Shown here: positions 21,601 through 30,131 of the stretch, piece after piece | Layout: each line of letters starts with the position of its first letter | Position numbering within the stretch: the first letter of the stretch is position 1 | From: Mycobacterium paraense | GTDB taxonomy: Bacteria; Actinomycetota; Actinomycetes; Mycobacteriales; Mycobacteriaceae | NCBI RefSeq assembly: GCF_002101815.1 | Contig: NZ_LQPM01000006.1 | Coordinates: forward strand, 248,001-312,000 | DNA length: 64,000 nucleotides | Direction of reading: 5' to 3' | Notes under the pieces: model-generated | Told to the model about the DNA's origin: nothing | What the model saw: the letters and a program-made list of their open reading frames with translations, nothing else | Database searches by the model: none | Program-made: the position numbers and the translations under genes

Positions 21601-24600
21601 CACCATTGGTCGACGCGCTGACCGCCCGCGGCCACCAGCACCGGATCCTCGGGCTGCCGGTATCCGACGCGGACGAGCAACGGCTCGAGGCCACGCTGCG
21701 CGAAGCGGCGGAAGACGAAGCGGCGCTGCGCATCCTGCTCGTCGCGGCCCTCGAATCCGACACCGCACCGTCGATGCGGTCGCTGCTGCGCATGCAGCAC
21801 CGAGTCTTGGGCGGAACGCGACGACTCTTCCGCGCGGTCGTCGCCGCCGAACGGCGCATACCCATCTGGGTGGTGACCCGCGGCGCGCAACGCGTCACCG
21901 ACGCGGACGTCGTGTCACCGGATCAGGCCTGCCTCTGGGGATTTGGCCGCGCCGCCTCGCTCGAGCACCCGCAGGTGTGGGGCGGGCTGGCGGACTTGGC
22001 GGGCGGCCGGGACAAGGCCGTCGACGAATGGTCGCAGTTGATCGACCAGGTCGTGACGGCGCCGCGCGGCTTCGCCGCCGGCGAGGACCAACTGGCCGTG
22101 CGTGATGGCGCCGTCTATGTGCCCCGGCTGGTCCGGCGGACCGAACAGCCGGTCGCCACACCGCCGGCGCTGCGCGACGACGCCACGTACCTGGTGACCG
22201 GGGGGCTGGGTTCGATCGGCCTGGAAATGGCCGGATACCTGGCGGCGCACGGCGCCCGGCATCTGGTGCTGACCAGCCGGCGCGCTCCGGGCGATGCCGC
22301 GCAGGGGCGCATCGCCGCCATCCGGGAACAGCACGGCTGCGAGGTCCGGGTCGTGGCCGCCGATGTCGGCGACATGCACGAGGTCGAGCGCCTGTTGGCC
22401 ACCGTGCACGCCGAACTGCCGCCGCTGGCGGGCATCGTCCACGCCGCGGGCGAGATCGGAACCACCCCGCTGCGCACCCTGGACGACGAGGAAGTCGATC
22501 GCGTTTTCGCCGGGAAGGTCTGGGGCGCTTGGCATTTGAGTGAGGCCGCCGCCGATTTGCGGCTGGACTTCTTCCTGAGCACCTCCTCGATCGCCTCCGT
22601 GTGGGGCGGATACGGTCAGACCGCCTACGCCGCGGCCAACGCCTTCCTCGACGGGCTGGCGTGGCGGCTGCGCGAGCGTGGCGTGCCCGGCATCAGCGTC
22701 AACTTCGGTCCCTGGTCGGCGGGCATGGCGGACGCGCAGGCCCGCGCCCGGCTCGATCAGCGCGGGGTCCGGACGCTGTCCGCGGCCGATGCGCTGGCGG
22801 GGATGGCCGACCTCATGGCGGCTTCCGCGACCCAAGGGGTGGTGGCCCGGATCGGCTGGGACCGGTTCCTGCCGCTGTACCAGCAAGCCGGACGGCGAGC
22901 GTTCCTGGCGGAATTGGAGCGCGAGCTCCCCGACTCTGCGCCCGCGCCAACGCAATCCGGGAAGACCCAGCTGGTCGAACAGCTGACCAACGCCCCGGTG
23001 CAGCAGCGCAAAAAGCTGCTCACCGACCACCTGCGAAACGCGGTGGCGGAGGTGACCCGCGTCGACGTCGCGGAAATCCGCGAGGACGCCGGGTTCTTCG
23101 ATCTGGGCATGGATTCGCTGATGGCCGTCGAATTGCGGCGCCGCATCGAGCAAGCGGTGGGCAAGGAGGTGCCGGCCACCCTGGCGATGGACCACCCGCG
23201 GCTGTCCGATGTGGTGGATTACCTGCTCGGCGACGTGCTCGGCCTCGGCGAGGCATCGGCGCAGTCGGGGCTCCAGCTCGCCTCGGCGGTCACGACGCGC
23301 ACCGACGAACCGATCGCGATCGTCGCGGTGGCGTGCCACTTCCCGGGCGCGACCAATCCCGAAGCCTTCTGGGAGTTGTTGTCCGGCGGGGTCGATGCGA
23401 TCTCGGAGGTCCCCGAGGATCGATTCGACATCGACGAGTTCTACGACCCGGATCCAGAGACTCCGGGCAAGATCTACAGCCGCTTCGGCGGATTCCTGGA
23501 CGAGGTCGACGGATTCGATCCCGAATTCTTCGGCATCTCGCCGCGCGAGGCGATCTGGATCGATCCGCAGCAGCGGCTGATGCTGGAAACCGCTTGGGAG
23601 GGCCTGGAAAGGGCCGGGTACGCGCCGTCCGCCTTGCGCGGCAGCCGAACCGGCATCTTCGTCGGGGTGGGCGCCAACGAGTATTCGCATCTGCTGTCCG
23701 CGGACTCCGTCGACAAGCTCGAGCCGCAGTTCATCACCGGCAACGCGCTCAATGCCATCTCGGGTCGAGTCGCCTTCGCGCTGGGGCTCGAGGGCCCGGC
23801 GGTCGCGGTCGACACGGCATGCAGCTCGTCGCTGGTGGCGGTCCATCAGGCCTGCCAGGCATTGCACTCTGGTGACTGCGATCTGGCGCTGGCCGGCGGT
23901 GTGAACGTCCTGCTGAGTCCGGTGACCATCATCGCCGCGTCCCGCGCCCGAATGCTGTCCCCCGTCGGGCGATGCAAGACCTTCGACGCCTCCGCCGACG
24001 GCTATGTCCGCAGCGAGGGCTGCGGGATCCTGGTGCTCAAGCGGCTCAGCGATGCGGTGCGCGACGGCGATCGGGTCTGCGCGGTCATCCCGAGCACCGC
24101 GGTCAACCAGGACGGCGCGTCCAGCGGATTGACGGTGCCCAACGGCGGTGCGCAGCAACGGCTTATCAACACCGCGCTGGCCCGCGCCGGTCTGGCCGGC
24201 GGGGACGTCGATTACCTCGAGGCGCACGGAACGGGGACCCCGCTGGGCGATCCGATCGAGGTGCAGGCCGCGGCCGCCGTCTACGGTGCCGCCCGCGACG
24301 CCGACCGGCCGTTGCTGATGGGATCGGTGAAGACCAACATCGGCCACCTCGAATCGGCATCGGGGGTCGCCGGTCTGATCAAGGTCGTGTTGTCGCTGCA
24401 GCACGAAATGCTGCCGCAGAGCCTGCATTTCGAGAAGCCGTCACCGCACATCCCGTGGGACTCGCTGCCCGTGCGCGTGGTGGACAAGGCCACTCCGTGG
24501 CAGGCCAACGGCAAACCCCGGCGCGCCGGCATCAGTTCGTTCGGGTTCACCGGGACGAACGCGCACGTGCTGATCGAGGAGGCGCCGGCGCAGCCGGCGA

Positions 24601-27600
24601 CGCCCGACGAATACTCGACGGGCGACGCCTTCTCCGAGGTCGCGGCGGCATCGGAATCGGACGCTCAAGAGGAAACGGTCGGCCTGCTGCCGCTGTCCGC
24701 GCGGTCACCGGAGGCGCTGGTGGCGCTGGCGCACCGGTACGAGGAATGGCTGAACGCCCACCCGAAGGTGGACATCGCCGACGTGTGCGGCACGGCCGGG
24801 GTCGGTCGTTCACACTTCGAGCACCGGGCCGCGCTGGTGGTGGATTCGGTCCAGGGCGCCCGCGAGCTGCTGGCCGAGCTGGCCGAGAACCGGCTGCGGC
24901 CGGGGGTGGTGCGCGGCGAGTGCACCGACCGGCCCACGACGGCATGGTTGTTCACCGGACAGGGCAGCCAGTACCCGGCGATGGCCCGCGAGTTGTTCGA
25001 CGCCGAACCGGTTTTCGCGGACACCGTGACGCGCTGCGCGGACGCGGTGGATTCGATCCTGCCGCGGCCGTTGCTCGAGGTGCTTTTCGCGACGGACCGG
25101 GAAACCGGGGAACTGTTGCGGCACACGTCCTTTGCGCAGCCCGCCCTGTTCGCCGTCGAGATGGGCCTGGCCCGCCTGTGGCAGTCCTGGGGCGTCGAGC
25201 CGGATGTGGTGCTGGGGCACAGCGTGGGCCAGTACGCGGCGGCGTGTGTGGCCGGCGTGTTCAGCCTCGAGGACGGCGCACGGCTCATCGCCGAGCGCGG
25301 CCGGCTGTTCGGCAGCCTGCCCGACGGCGGGCGAATGGTGGCGGTGTTCGCCGACGCCAAGTACATCGAGGAGATCGCGGGCGAGTTCCCGCGCGTGTCG
25401 GTCGCCGCGTACAACGGCCCCAACACGGTGCTGTCCGGGCCGGGGGAGGACCTCGAACAGATCGTCGCGAGGGGCGGCAACGACGGGATCCGGTGCACCT
25501 GGCTGGAGACCAGCCACGCCTTCCACTCGGAGTTGCTGGAGCCGGTGCTCGGTGAATTCGAGTCGTACGCAGAGCACTTGCAGTTCGCGGTGCCGACGTT
25601 GCCGCTGGTGTGCAACCGCACCGGCGCGGTGCTGACCGCGGACACCCCGCTGGACGCGCAGTATTGGCGGCGGCATTCCCGCCAGCCGGTGCAGTTCGCC
25701 GAAAGCGTGCGCACCGTGGCGGCGCTGGGCTGCTCGGTGTTGATGGAGATCGGTCCGCAGCCGGTTTTGACCGGTGCCGCGGTGCAGGTCTGGCCGGAAC
25801 ACCTGGCCGCGCCGCGCGCGATCGTCTCGCTGCGCAAGGGCGTCGCCGACCGCCGCCAGATCGCCGAGGCGCTGGCCGGGGCGTACGTCAGCGGCCATCG
25901 ACCGAAGTTCGCGGCGCTGCATCGGCAACCGCGCCGCCGGCTCGAGCTGCCCACCTATCCCTTCCAGCGGCGCAGCTTCTGGCCCAAGACGGCCGGCGGT
26001 GTTCCCGGCCTCGACGGCCAGATCGCCTCCGTGTCCGGAATCCTGGGCAGTGCAAAGGATCTCGCCTCGGGCGACTGCGTCTACACCAGTCGGCTGTCGG
26101 TCAAGTCGCAACCGTGGCTTTCCGACCACGTCATCTATGGCACCGTCGTCGTCCCGGGGGCGACGTACGCCGCCATGGCGCTGGCCGCCGTCGGGCCGCC
26201 GGGACGGGTGCGGGACGTCTTCTTCTACGAGCCGATCATCCTGCCGGAGAAGGCCTCTCGTGAGGTGCAGCTGACGCTGCATCCCCAGGAGGACGGCTCG
26301 CCAAATGGGGAGGCGTGGAGCTTCCAGGTGCACAGCCGCCCCTACGGCGCCCGCGACGCCGAATGGTCGCTGAACGCCGACGGCACCGTCGTGACCGGCG
26401 TCGAGGCCGATCCGGCGGACCCCGCGGAGCCCGTCGACGCGGCCATCGAGCGGATGAACCGCATGCGCCCGCAGGAGCTCTTCGAGACCTTCGCCGACAT
26501 GGAGCTGGCGTGGGGGCCGAACTGGTCCGGTTCGTTGAAGTCGTTGTGGCTCGGCGAGGGAGAGGCGATCGGCGACATCACCGTCGGCGACGAACTCGCC
26601 GAACATCTCGGAACCGAGCCGATGCATCCGGTGCTGCTCGACCTGTGCACCGGTGTCGCCTTCCCGGCGTTCCCGGCGCTTCTCGCGGCCGAGCAGGGCG
26701 TGAGCGAGCTGTTCTTGCCGCTGCGCTACGGCGCGGTGGAGTTGCAGGAGAAGATGCCGCGGCGGTTCTACTGCCGCGCGAAGTGGCACACCAGCGGCCT
26801 GGACAGCGAAACCCAGGTGTTCGACCTGGACTTCGTCGATCGAGATGGGCGCCGCCTGGGCGGGATTCGCGAGTTCACGGTCAAGCGCGCGCCCCGGGAG
26901 GCGCTGCTGCGCGGGCTCGGCGGCGACGCCACCCGGCTGCTCTACGCCCTCGGCTGGCACGAGGTTCCGCCACCGGCACCGAGCGGTGACGGCGCCGGGA
27001 TCGGCACCTGGCTGATCGCCGGATTCGCGGAGCTGGCGGCCCAGGTGCCGGGCTGCATCCCCGTTGACCGGGGCCCGGACGCGGAGTCCCTCGGGCAGGT
27101 GCTGGCGCAGGCGCAGGAGCGCGGCATGCCGTTCTCCGGCATCGTCTGGCGCGCCACCGGACCGAGCGCGGACGAATCGACCGCCGAATCCGTCACCCGG
27201 CTGGAGACCGAGATCTCGCAGCTGCTCAGCGCCGTTCACACCCTGCAGGCCGATGGGGCGCTGAAACTCCCGGGCGGGTTGTGGATCGTCACCGAGCGGG
27301 CCGTCGCGACCGAATCCGGCGAAGCCGTCGACCCGGTGCAGGCTGCGCTGTGGGGGCTCGGCCGCACCATCGTCAACGAGGAACCGGCCCTGCGCTGCAG
27401 GATGATCGATTGCGACGGATCCGAGCAGGCCGTACGCTCGCTCGCCGGTCTGCTCGGCGAACCGTTCGACGAACCGGAATTGGCTGTGCGCCAAGGGAAG
27501 TTCCTGGCGTCCCGGTTGTTGCAGTGGTCGCGCAGCGGCCACCTCGCGATACCGCGGGCAACCGATTACGTGCTGGCGCCCACCGAACGCGGCGCGATCG

Positions 27601-29750
27601 ACAACCTGCGCCTGACCGAGAAGGACGTGTTGCCACCGGACGACGGTTACGTGCAGGTGCGCGTGGAGGCCGCCGGGCTGAACTTCCGCGACGTGCTCAA
27701 CGTGCTCGGCCTCTACCCGGGCGATCCGGGCCCCATCGGTGGCGACTTCGCCGGCGTGGTCACCCAATTGGGCGGCGGCGTCACCGGACTCGAGGTCGGA
27801 CAGCGCGTCTACGGCTTCATGCAGGGCGCGTTCTCCAGCCGGTTCAACGTGCCGGCCCTGTTGCTGGCGCCGATTCCCGCTCGGGTGAGCGCCGTGGAGG
27901 CGGCGACCATTCCCGCCGCGGCGCTCACGGCCCGGCTCGCCTTCGACTGGGCGCAGCTGCAGCCCGGCGACAAGGTGCTCATCCACGCCGCCAGCGGTGG
28001 CGTCGGGCTGGCCGCCATCCAGATGGCCCAGCAGCACGGCGCGACCGTCTTCGCCACCGCCAGCACCTACAAGCGCGCGACACTGCGCAGGCTGGGAGTC
28101 GAACACGTCTACGACTCGCGCACAACGGACTTCGCCGATCAGATCCTCGCCGACACCGACGGCGCCGGCGTCGACGTGGTGCTCAACAGCCTGACGAACG
28201 AGGGCTTCGTCGAAGCGACCGTGCGGGCCACCGCCCAGAACGGGCGGTTCGCCGAGATCGCGAAGCGGGACATCTGGACGCATGAGCAAATGGCGGCGGC
28301 CCGTCCCGATATCGCCTACGAGATCGTCGCGCTCGACACGGTGACCTTCCAGGAGCCCGAGCGCATCCGCGGCTTGTTGGGTGAGGTGTCGGCCGGGCTG
28401 GCCGAGGGCCAGTGGGCGCCGCTGCCCGCGGAGATCTATCCGCTGACCGAGGCGAAGACGGCGTTTCGCCGGATGCAGCAGGCGCGGCACGTCGGGAAGA
28501 TCGTGCTGCAGATGCCGAACCCGCTGCAGCCGCGCGGCGATCGGAGCTATCTGATCACGGGTGGGCTGGGCGCAGTCGGCCTGCACACGGCGGCGTACCT
28601 GGCCCAGCTCGGTGCCGGCGACATCGTGTTGACCAGCCGCCGCGAACCCGACGCCGACGCGCGACGCGCGATCGAGGACATCACCGAGCGCTACCGGTGC
28701 CGCGTCCACACCATCGCCGCGGATGTCGGCGAGGAATCCGAAGTGGCACAGCTGCTGGAGCGGATCCGCGCGGAGTTGCCGCCGCTGGCCGGCGTGGTGC
28801 ATCTGGCGGGCGTGCTCGACGACGCGTTGCTGTCGCAGCAGAACCTGGAGCGCTTCCGGAAGACGCTGGCGCCCAAGGCGTTCGGTGCCTGCTACCTGGA
28901 CCGGTTGACGAAGAGCGACGACCTGGACTTCTTCATCGTGTCGTCCTCGGTGTCCAGCCTGCTCGGTTCACCGGGGCAGGCCAACTACTCGACGGCCAAC
29001 GCGCTGCTCGACGGGCTGGTCGCCCGGCGACAGGCGCAGGGCTTGCCGGCGACCGGTGTCAACTTCGGTCCCTGGGCCAAGGGCGGCATGGCGTCCTCGG
29101 AGGCCGCACGCGCCAACATCGGTGCGCAAGGCCTCATTCCGCTGGAGCCCTCGGCCGCGCTGGCCGCCCTCGCCGAGGCGGTCGCCAACGGAGCCGCGCA
29201 GGCAACGGTCATCAAGGCCAACTGGCAGCGTGCCGCGAAGGTGCTGGGTAGTTCTCGTCCACCGATCCTCGACCTGGTGCTGCCCAGCGCCGCCTCGGAG
29301 ACCGCCGGTGACAGCGAGCTGCTGCGGCAACTGCAGGAGATACCGATCGCCCAGCGCGCCGCTTTCATCACCGAATTCCTGCAGCGTGAGGTACAGGGTT
29401 TCCTGCGGCTTGCGCAACCACCCGCCGCAACCAGCCGATTCCTCGACCTCGGTACGGATTCGCTGATGGCGGTCGAACTCCGCAACCGGCTGCACAGCCA
29501 GTTCGGTGGCGCGTTCACGATCAACGCAACCGCGGTGTTCGACTACCCGACGATCGGCGGCCTCGCCGAGTACCTCGCCGGTCAGCTGCCGGAGCCCGAG
29601 TCGGACGCGGGCGAGGCGGAATCGGTTGCGGCGCCGGAGGAGCCGAGCGCGGAACCGCCGAGCCCGGAATCGGTGGCGGCGCCGGAGCCGGTTGAAGCGA
29701 GCGGGTCAGTCGCTGATATCGAATCCGGCGATGACCTTGGTGGGTCGTAG
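18606..29750 (+). CDS. pks: Two-module type I polyketide synthase of the trehalose polyphleate type
   Basis: A 3714-residue multienzyme. Module 1 is KS (Cys187 in DTACSSS), AT (Ser643 in GHSVG), KR (GGLGSIG near 1195; Tyr in QTAYAAAN) and ACP (Ser1504 in GMDSL). Module 2 is KS (Cys1739), AT (Ser2206), DH (His2508 in HVIYGTVVVP, Asp2679 in HPVLLD), ER (HAASGGVGLAA near 3123), KR (GGLGAVG near 3317) and ACP (Ser3619 in GTDSL). Both ATs carry HAFH, which predicts malonyl-CoA and therefore unbranched chains. There is no thioesterase; an acidic Pro/Ala/Glu tail of about 60 residues ends the protein. Module 1 lacks a DH. This fits phleic acid, whose repeat is one double bond plus one saturated C2 unit. 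AGGGAGGA precedes ATG 18606. Confidence 0.93.
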   Translation: MTSAEDPVRGASGSEGFAIVGYAARFPGAADANEFWQVLRDGRDAISEVPEDRWDAEEFFDPDPDTPGKVVTRRAGFVDDVTGFDAPFFGMSTREVRLMDPQHRLLLETAWRAVEHSGTAPTALANTNTGVFIGLATHDYLGMASGELTFPEIEAYMAIGTSNAAAAGRISYRLGLQGPSVAVDTACSSSLVAIHQACQALRLGECDLALAGGANVMLTPATMITFSHAHMLAPDGRCKTFDAAADGYVRGEGCGIIVVKRLEDALRDGDRIRAVIRGSAINQDGASGGLTVPNGVAQQRVIAEALQRAGVAPSEVGYLEAHGTGTSLGDPIEAQAAGAVLGEGREPGRPLLIGSAKTNIGHLEAAAGIAGVIKVILSLEHELLPPHLHFRNPSPHIPWDRLALQVVQEATPWERNGRRRIAGVSSFGFAGTNAHVILEEAPDAVGQIDPTPVEVSEDRRFSLLPLSARTPAALVQIAEQYRSWLSTHPEATLADVCFTAGVGRAHFEHRAALVVNSKESAGELLGALADDRPAPGLVRGTSDDTPKTAWLFTGQGSQYAGMARELFETEPVFAETLTQCAAVVADRLEKPLLDVIFDTDGPDGEETLRQTAYAQPALFAVEMGLARLWQSWGFEPSVVLGHSVGQYAAACVAGVFSLEDGMLLMAERGRLFGSLPAGGRMVAVFAAAERVESLTDEFPSLSVAAYNGANTVLSGPAHDLEQAVAGLTADGVRCDWLDTSHAFHSALLDPILDDFEAYANRFEFGSPQRMLVCNRTGAALGRSVKLDGAYWRRHARQPVEFAKSVRTLADLGCKVLLEIGPQPVLTAAALRAWPDTVAAPRAIASLRRNTADRRQITEALADAYVLGHLPDFAVVSGPARKLDLPTYPFQHREYWYRDNRERPNQQQHTAVSSQAVQLLEDGRIEELAALVDGESADQQTLRVLTKLAAQHNRQRKTQSIADARYEIRWEQSTGRGGVSEAPDAAATWLLIGDDADAVAPLVDALTARGHQHRILGLPVSDADEQRLEATLREAAEDEAALRILLVAALESDTAPSMRSLLRMQHRVLGGTRRLFRAVVAAERRIPIWVVTRGAQRVTDADVVSPDQACLWGFGRAASLEHPQVWGGLADLAGGRDKAVDEWSQLIDQVVTAPRGFAAGEDQLAVRDGAVYVPRLVRRTEQPVATPPALRDDATYLVTGGLGSIGLEMAGYLAAHGARHLVLTSRRAPGDAAQGRIAAIREQHGCEVRVVAADVGDMHEVERLLATVHAELPPLAGIVHAAGEIGTTPLRTLDDEEVDRVFAGKVWGAWHLSEAAADLRLDFFLSTSSIASVWGGYGQTAYAAANAFLDGLAWRLRERGVPGISVNFGPWSAGMADAQARARLDQRGVRTLSAADALAGMADLMAASATQGVVARIGWDRFLPLYQQAGRRAFLAELERELPDSAPAPTQSGKTQLVEQLTNAPVQQRKKLLTDHLRNAVAEVTRVDVAEIREDAGFFDLGMDSLMAVELRRRIEQAVGKEVPATLAMDHPRLSDVVDYLLGDVLGLGEASAQSGLQLASAVTTRTDEPIAIVAVACHFPGATNPEAFWELLSGGVDAISEVPEDRFDIDEFYDPDPETPGKIYSRFGGFLDEVDGFDPEFFGISPREAIWIDPQQRLMLETAWEGLERAGYAPSALRGSRTGIFVGVGANEYSHLLSADSVDKLEPQFITGNALNAISGRVAFALGLEGPAVAVDTACSSSLVAVHQACQALHSGDCDLALAGGVNVLLSPVTIIAASRARMLSPVGRCKTFDASADGYVRSEGCGILVLKRLSDAVRDGDRVCAVIPSTAVNQDGASSGLTVPNGGAQQRLINTALARAGLAGGDVDYLEAHGTGTPLGDPIEVQAAAAVYGAARDADRPLLMGSVKTNIGHLESASGVAGLIKVVLSLQHEMLPQSLHFEKPSPHIPWDSLPVRVVDKATPWQANGKPRRAGISSFGFTGTNAHVLIEEAPAQPATPDEYSTGDAFSEVAAASESDAQEETVGLLPLSARSPEALVALAHRYEEWLNAHPKVDIADVCGTAGVGRSHFEHRAALVVDSVQGARELLAELAENRLRPGVVRGECTDRPTTAWLFTGQGSQYPAMARELFDAEPVFADTVTRCADAVDSILPRPLLEVLFATDRETGELLRHTSFAQPALFAVEMGLARLWQSWGVEPDVVLGHSVGQYAAACVAGVFSLEDGARLIAERGRLFGSLPDGGRMVAVFADAKYIEEIAGEFPRVSVAAYNGPNTVLSGPGEDLEQIVARGGNDGIRCTWLETSHAFHSELLEPVLGEFESYAEHLQFAVPTLPLVCNRTGAVLTADTPLDAQYWRRHSRQPVQFAESVRTVAALGCSVLMEIGPQPVLTGAAVQVWPEHLAAPRAIVSLRKGVADRRQIAEALAGAYVSGHRPKFAALHRQPRRRLELPTYPFQRRSFWPKTAGGVPGLDGQIASVSGILGSAKDLASGDCVYTSRLSVKSQPWLSDHVIYGTVVVPGATYAAMALAAVGPPGRVRDVFFYEPIILPEKASREVQLTLHPQEDGSPNGEAWSFQVHSRPYGARDAEWSLNADGTVVTGVEADPADPAEPVDAAIERMNRMRPQELFETFADMELAWGPNWSGSLKSLWLGEGEAIGDITVGDELAEHLGTEPMHPVLLDLCTGVAFPAFPALLAAEQGVSELFLPLRYGAVELQEKMPRRFYCRAKWHTSGLDSETQVFDLDFVDRDGRRLGGIREFTVKRAPREALLRGLGGDATRLLYALGWHEVPPPAPSGDGAGIGTWLIAGFAELAAQVPGCIPVDRGPDAESLGQVLAQAQERGMPFSGIVWRATGPSADESTAESVTRLETEISQLLSAVHTLQADGALKLPGGLWIVTERAVATESGEAVDPVQAALWGLGRTIVNEEPALRCRMIDCDGSEQAVRSLAGLLGEPFDEPELAVRQGKFLASRLLQWSRSGHLAIPRATDYVLAPTERGAIDNLRLTEKDVLPPDDGYVQVRVEAAGLNFRDVLNVLGLYPGDPGPIGGDFAGVVTQLGGGVTGLEVGQRVYGFMQGAFSSRFNVPALLLAPIPARVSAVEAATIPAAALTARLAFDWAQLQPGDKVLIHAASGGVGLAAIQMAQQHGATVFATASTYKRATLRRLGVEHVYDSRTTDFADQILADTDGAGVDVVLNSLTNEGFVEATVRATAQNGRFAEIAKRDIWTHEQMAAARPDIAYEIVALDTVTFQEPERIRGLLGEVSAGLAEGQWAPLPAEIYPLTEAKTAFRRMQQARHVGKIVLQMPNPLQPRGDRSYLITGGLGAVGLHTAAYLAQLGAGDIVLTSRREPDADARRAIEDITERYRCRVHTIAADVGEESEVAQLLERIRAELPPLAGVVHLAGVLDDALLSQQNLERFRKTLAPKAFGACYLDRLTKSDDLDFFIVSSSVSSLLGSPGQANYSTANALLDGLVARRQAQGLPATGVNFGPWAKGGMASSEAARANIGAQGLIPLEPSAALAALAEAVANGAAQATVIKANWQRAAKVLGSSRPPILDLVLPSAASETAGDSELLRQLQEIPIAQRAAFITEFLQREVQGFLRLAQPPAATSRFLDLGTDSLMAVELRNRLHSQFGGAFTINATAVFDYPTIGGLAEYLAGQLPEPESDAGEAESVAAPEEPSAEPPSPESVAAPEPVEASGSVADIESGDDLGGS

Positions 29751-30128
29751 GCGCACCACCAATTCGCCGGGAACGGCGTTGCGGCGGCCGAACTCGTCGG
29801 CGCGGTCGGCACCCATGTAGCGGGCGCCGGTCCGCGTCGCGATGTCCAGCACGTCCTGCGGGTCCTCGCTCACCGACGCCAGACCCTGCACCTGGACGAA
29901 GGAGTACGGCGGGTGGGGATCGTCCACGCACATAACGATCCGTGAATCACGCGCCAGGGCACGGCCTTTCGAGGTGTCCCGGCCGGTGTTGAACGCCAAC
30001 TGACCGTCGTCGACCACGAACCACACCGGGGCGACCAGCGGCCGGCCGTCCGCGGCGACGTAACCCAGCATCCCGGTGCGGGTCCCGGCCGACAGAAACT
30101 GGACGACCTTCTCGGACAGCCCGGCCAT
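29706..30128 (-). CDS. PPOX-fold F420/FMN-dependent oxidoreductase-like protein
   Basis: A 140-residue split-barrel protein of the pyridoxamine-phosphate-oxidase-like/F420-binding family. Typical segments are GMLGYVAADGRPLVAPVWFV and LAFNTGRDTSKGRALARD. Mycobacterial members bind F420 or flavin and reduce small substrates; the substrate here is unknown. It is the last gene of an operon with two acyl-CoA dehydrogenases, 3 bp after the nearer one. Its last 45 bp overlap the 3' end of pks on the opposite strand. Confidence 0.85.
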   Translation of the reverse strand: MAGLSEKVVQFLSAGTRTGMLGYVAADGRPLVAPVWFVVDDGQLAFNTGRDTSKGRALARDSRIVMCVDDPHPPYSFVQVQGLASVSEDPQDVLDIATRTGARYMGADRADEFGRRNAVPGELVVRLRPTKVIAGFDISD

Positions 30129-30131
30129 CGG

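Noticed and set aside
24810..28802. 1330-codon open frame antisense to the second pks module
   Set aside because: Length comes from GC-rich codon bias; there are no domains, and the sense strand shows an unbroken KS-AT-DH-ER-KR order.
10749..29750. Sulfolipid-1 or polyacyltrehalose (pks2, pks3/4) locus
   Set aside because: Both AT domains carry the malonyl-type HAFH motif and the PKS has two modules. Pks2 and Pks3/4 are single-module enzymes that use methylmalonyl-CoA.
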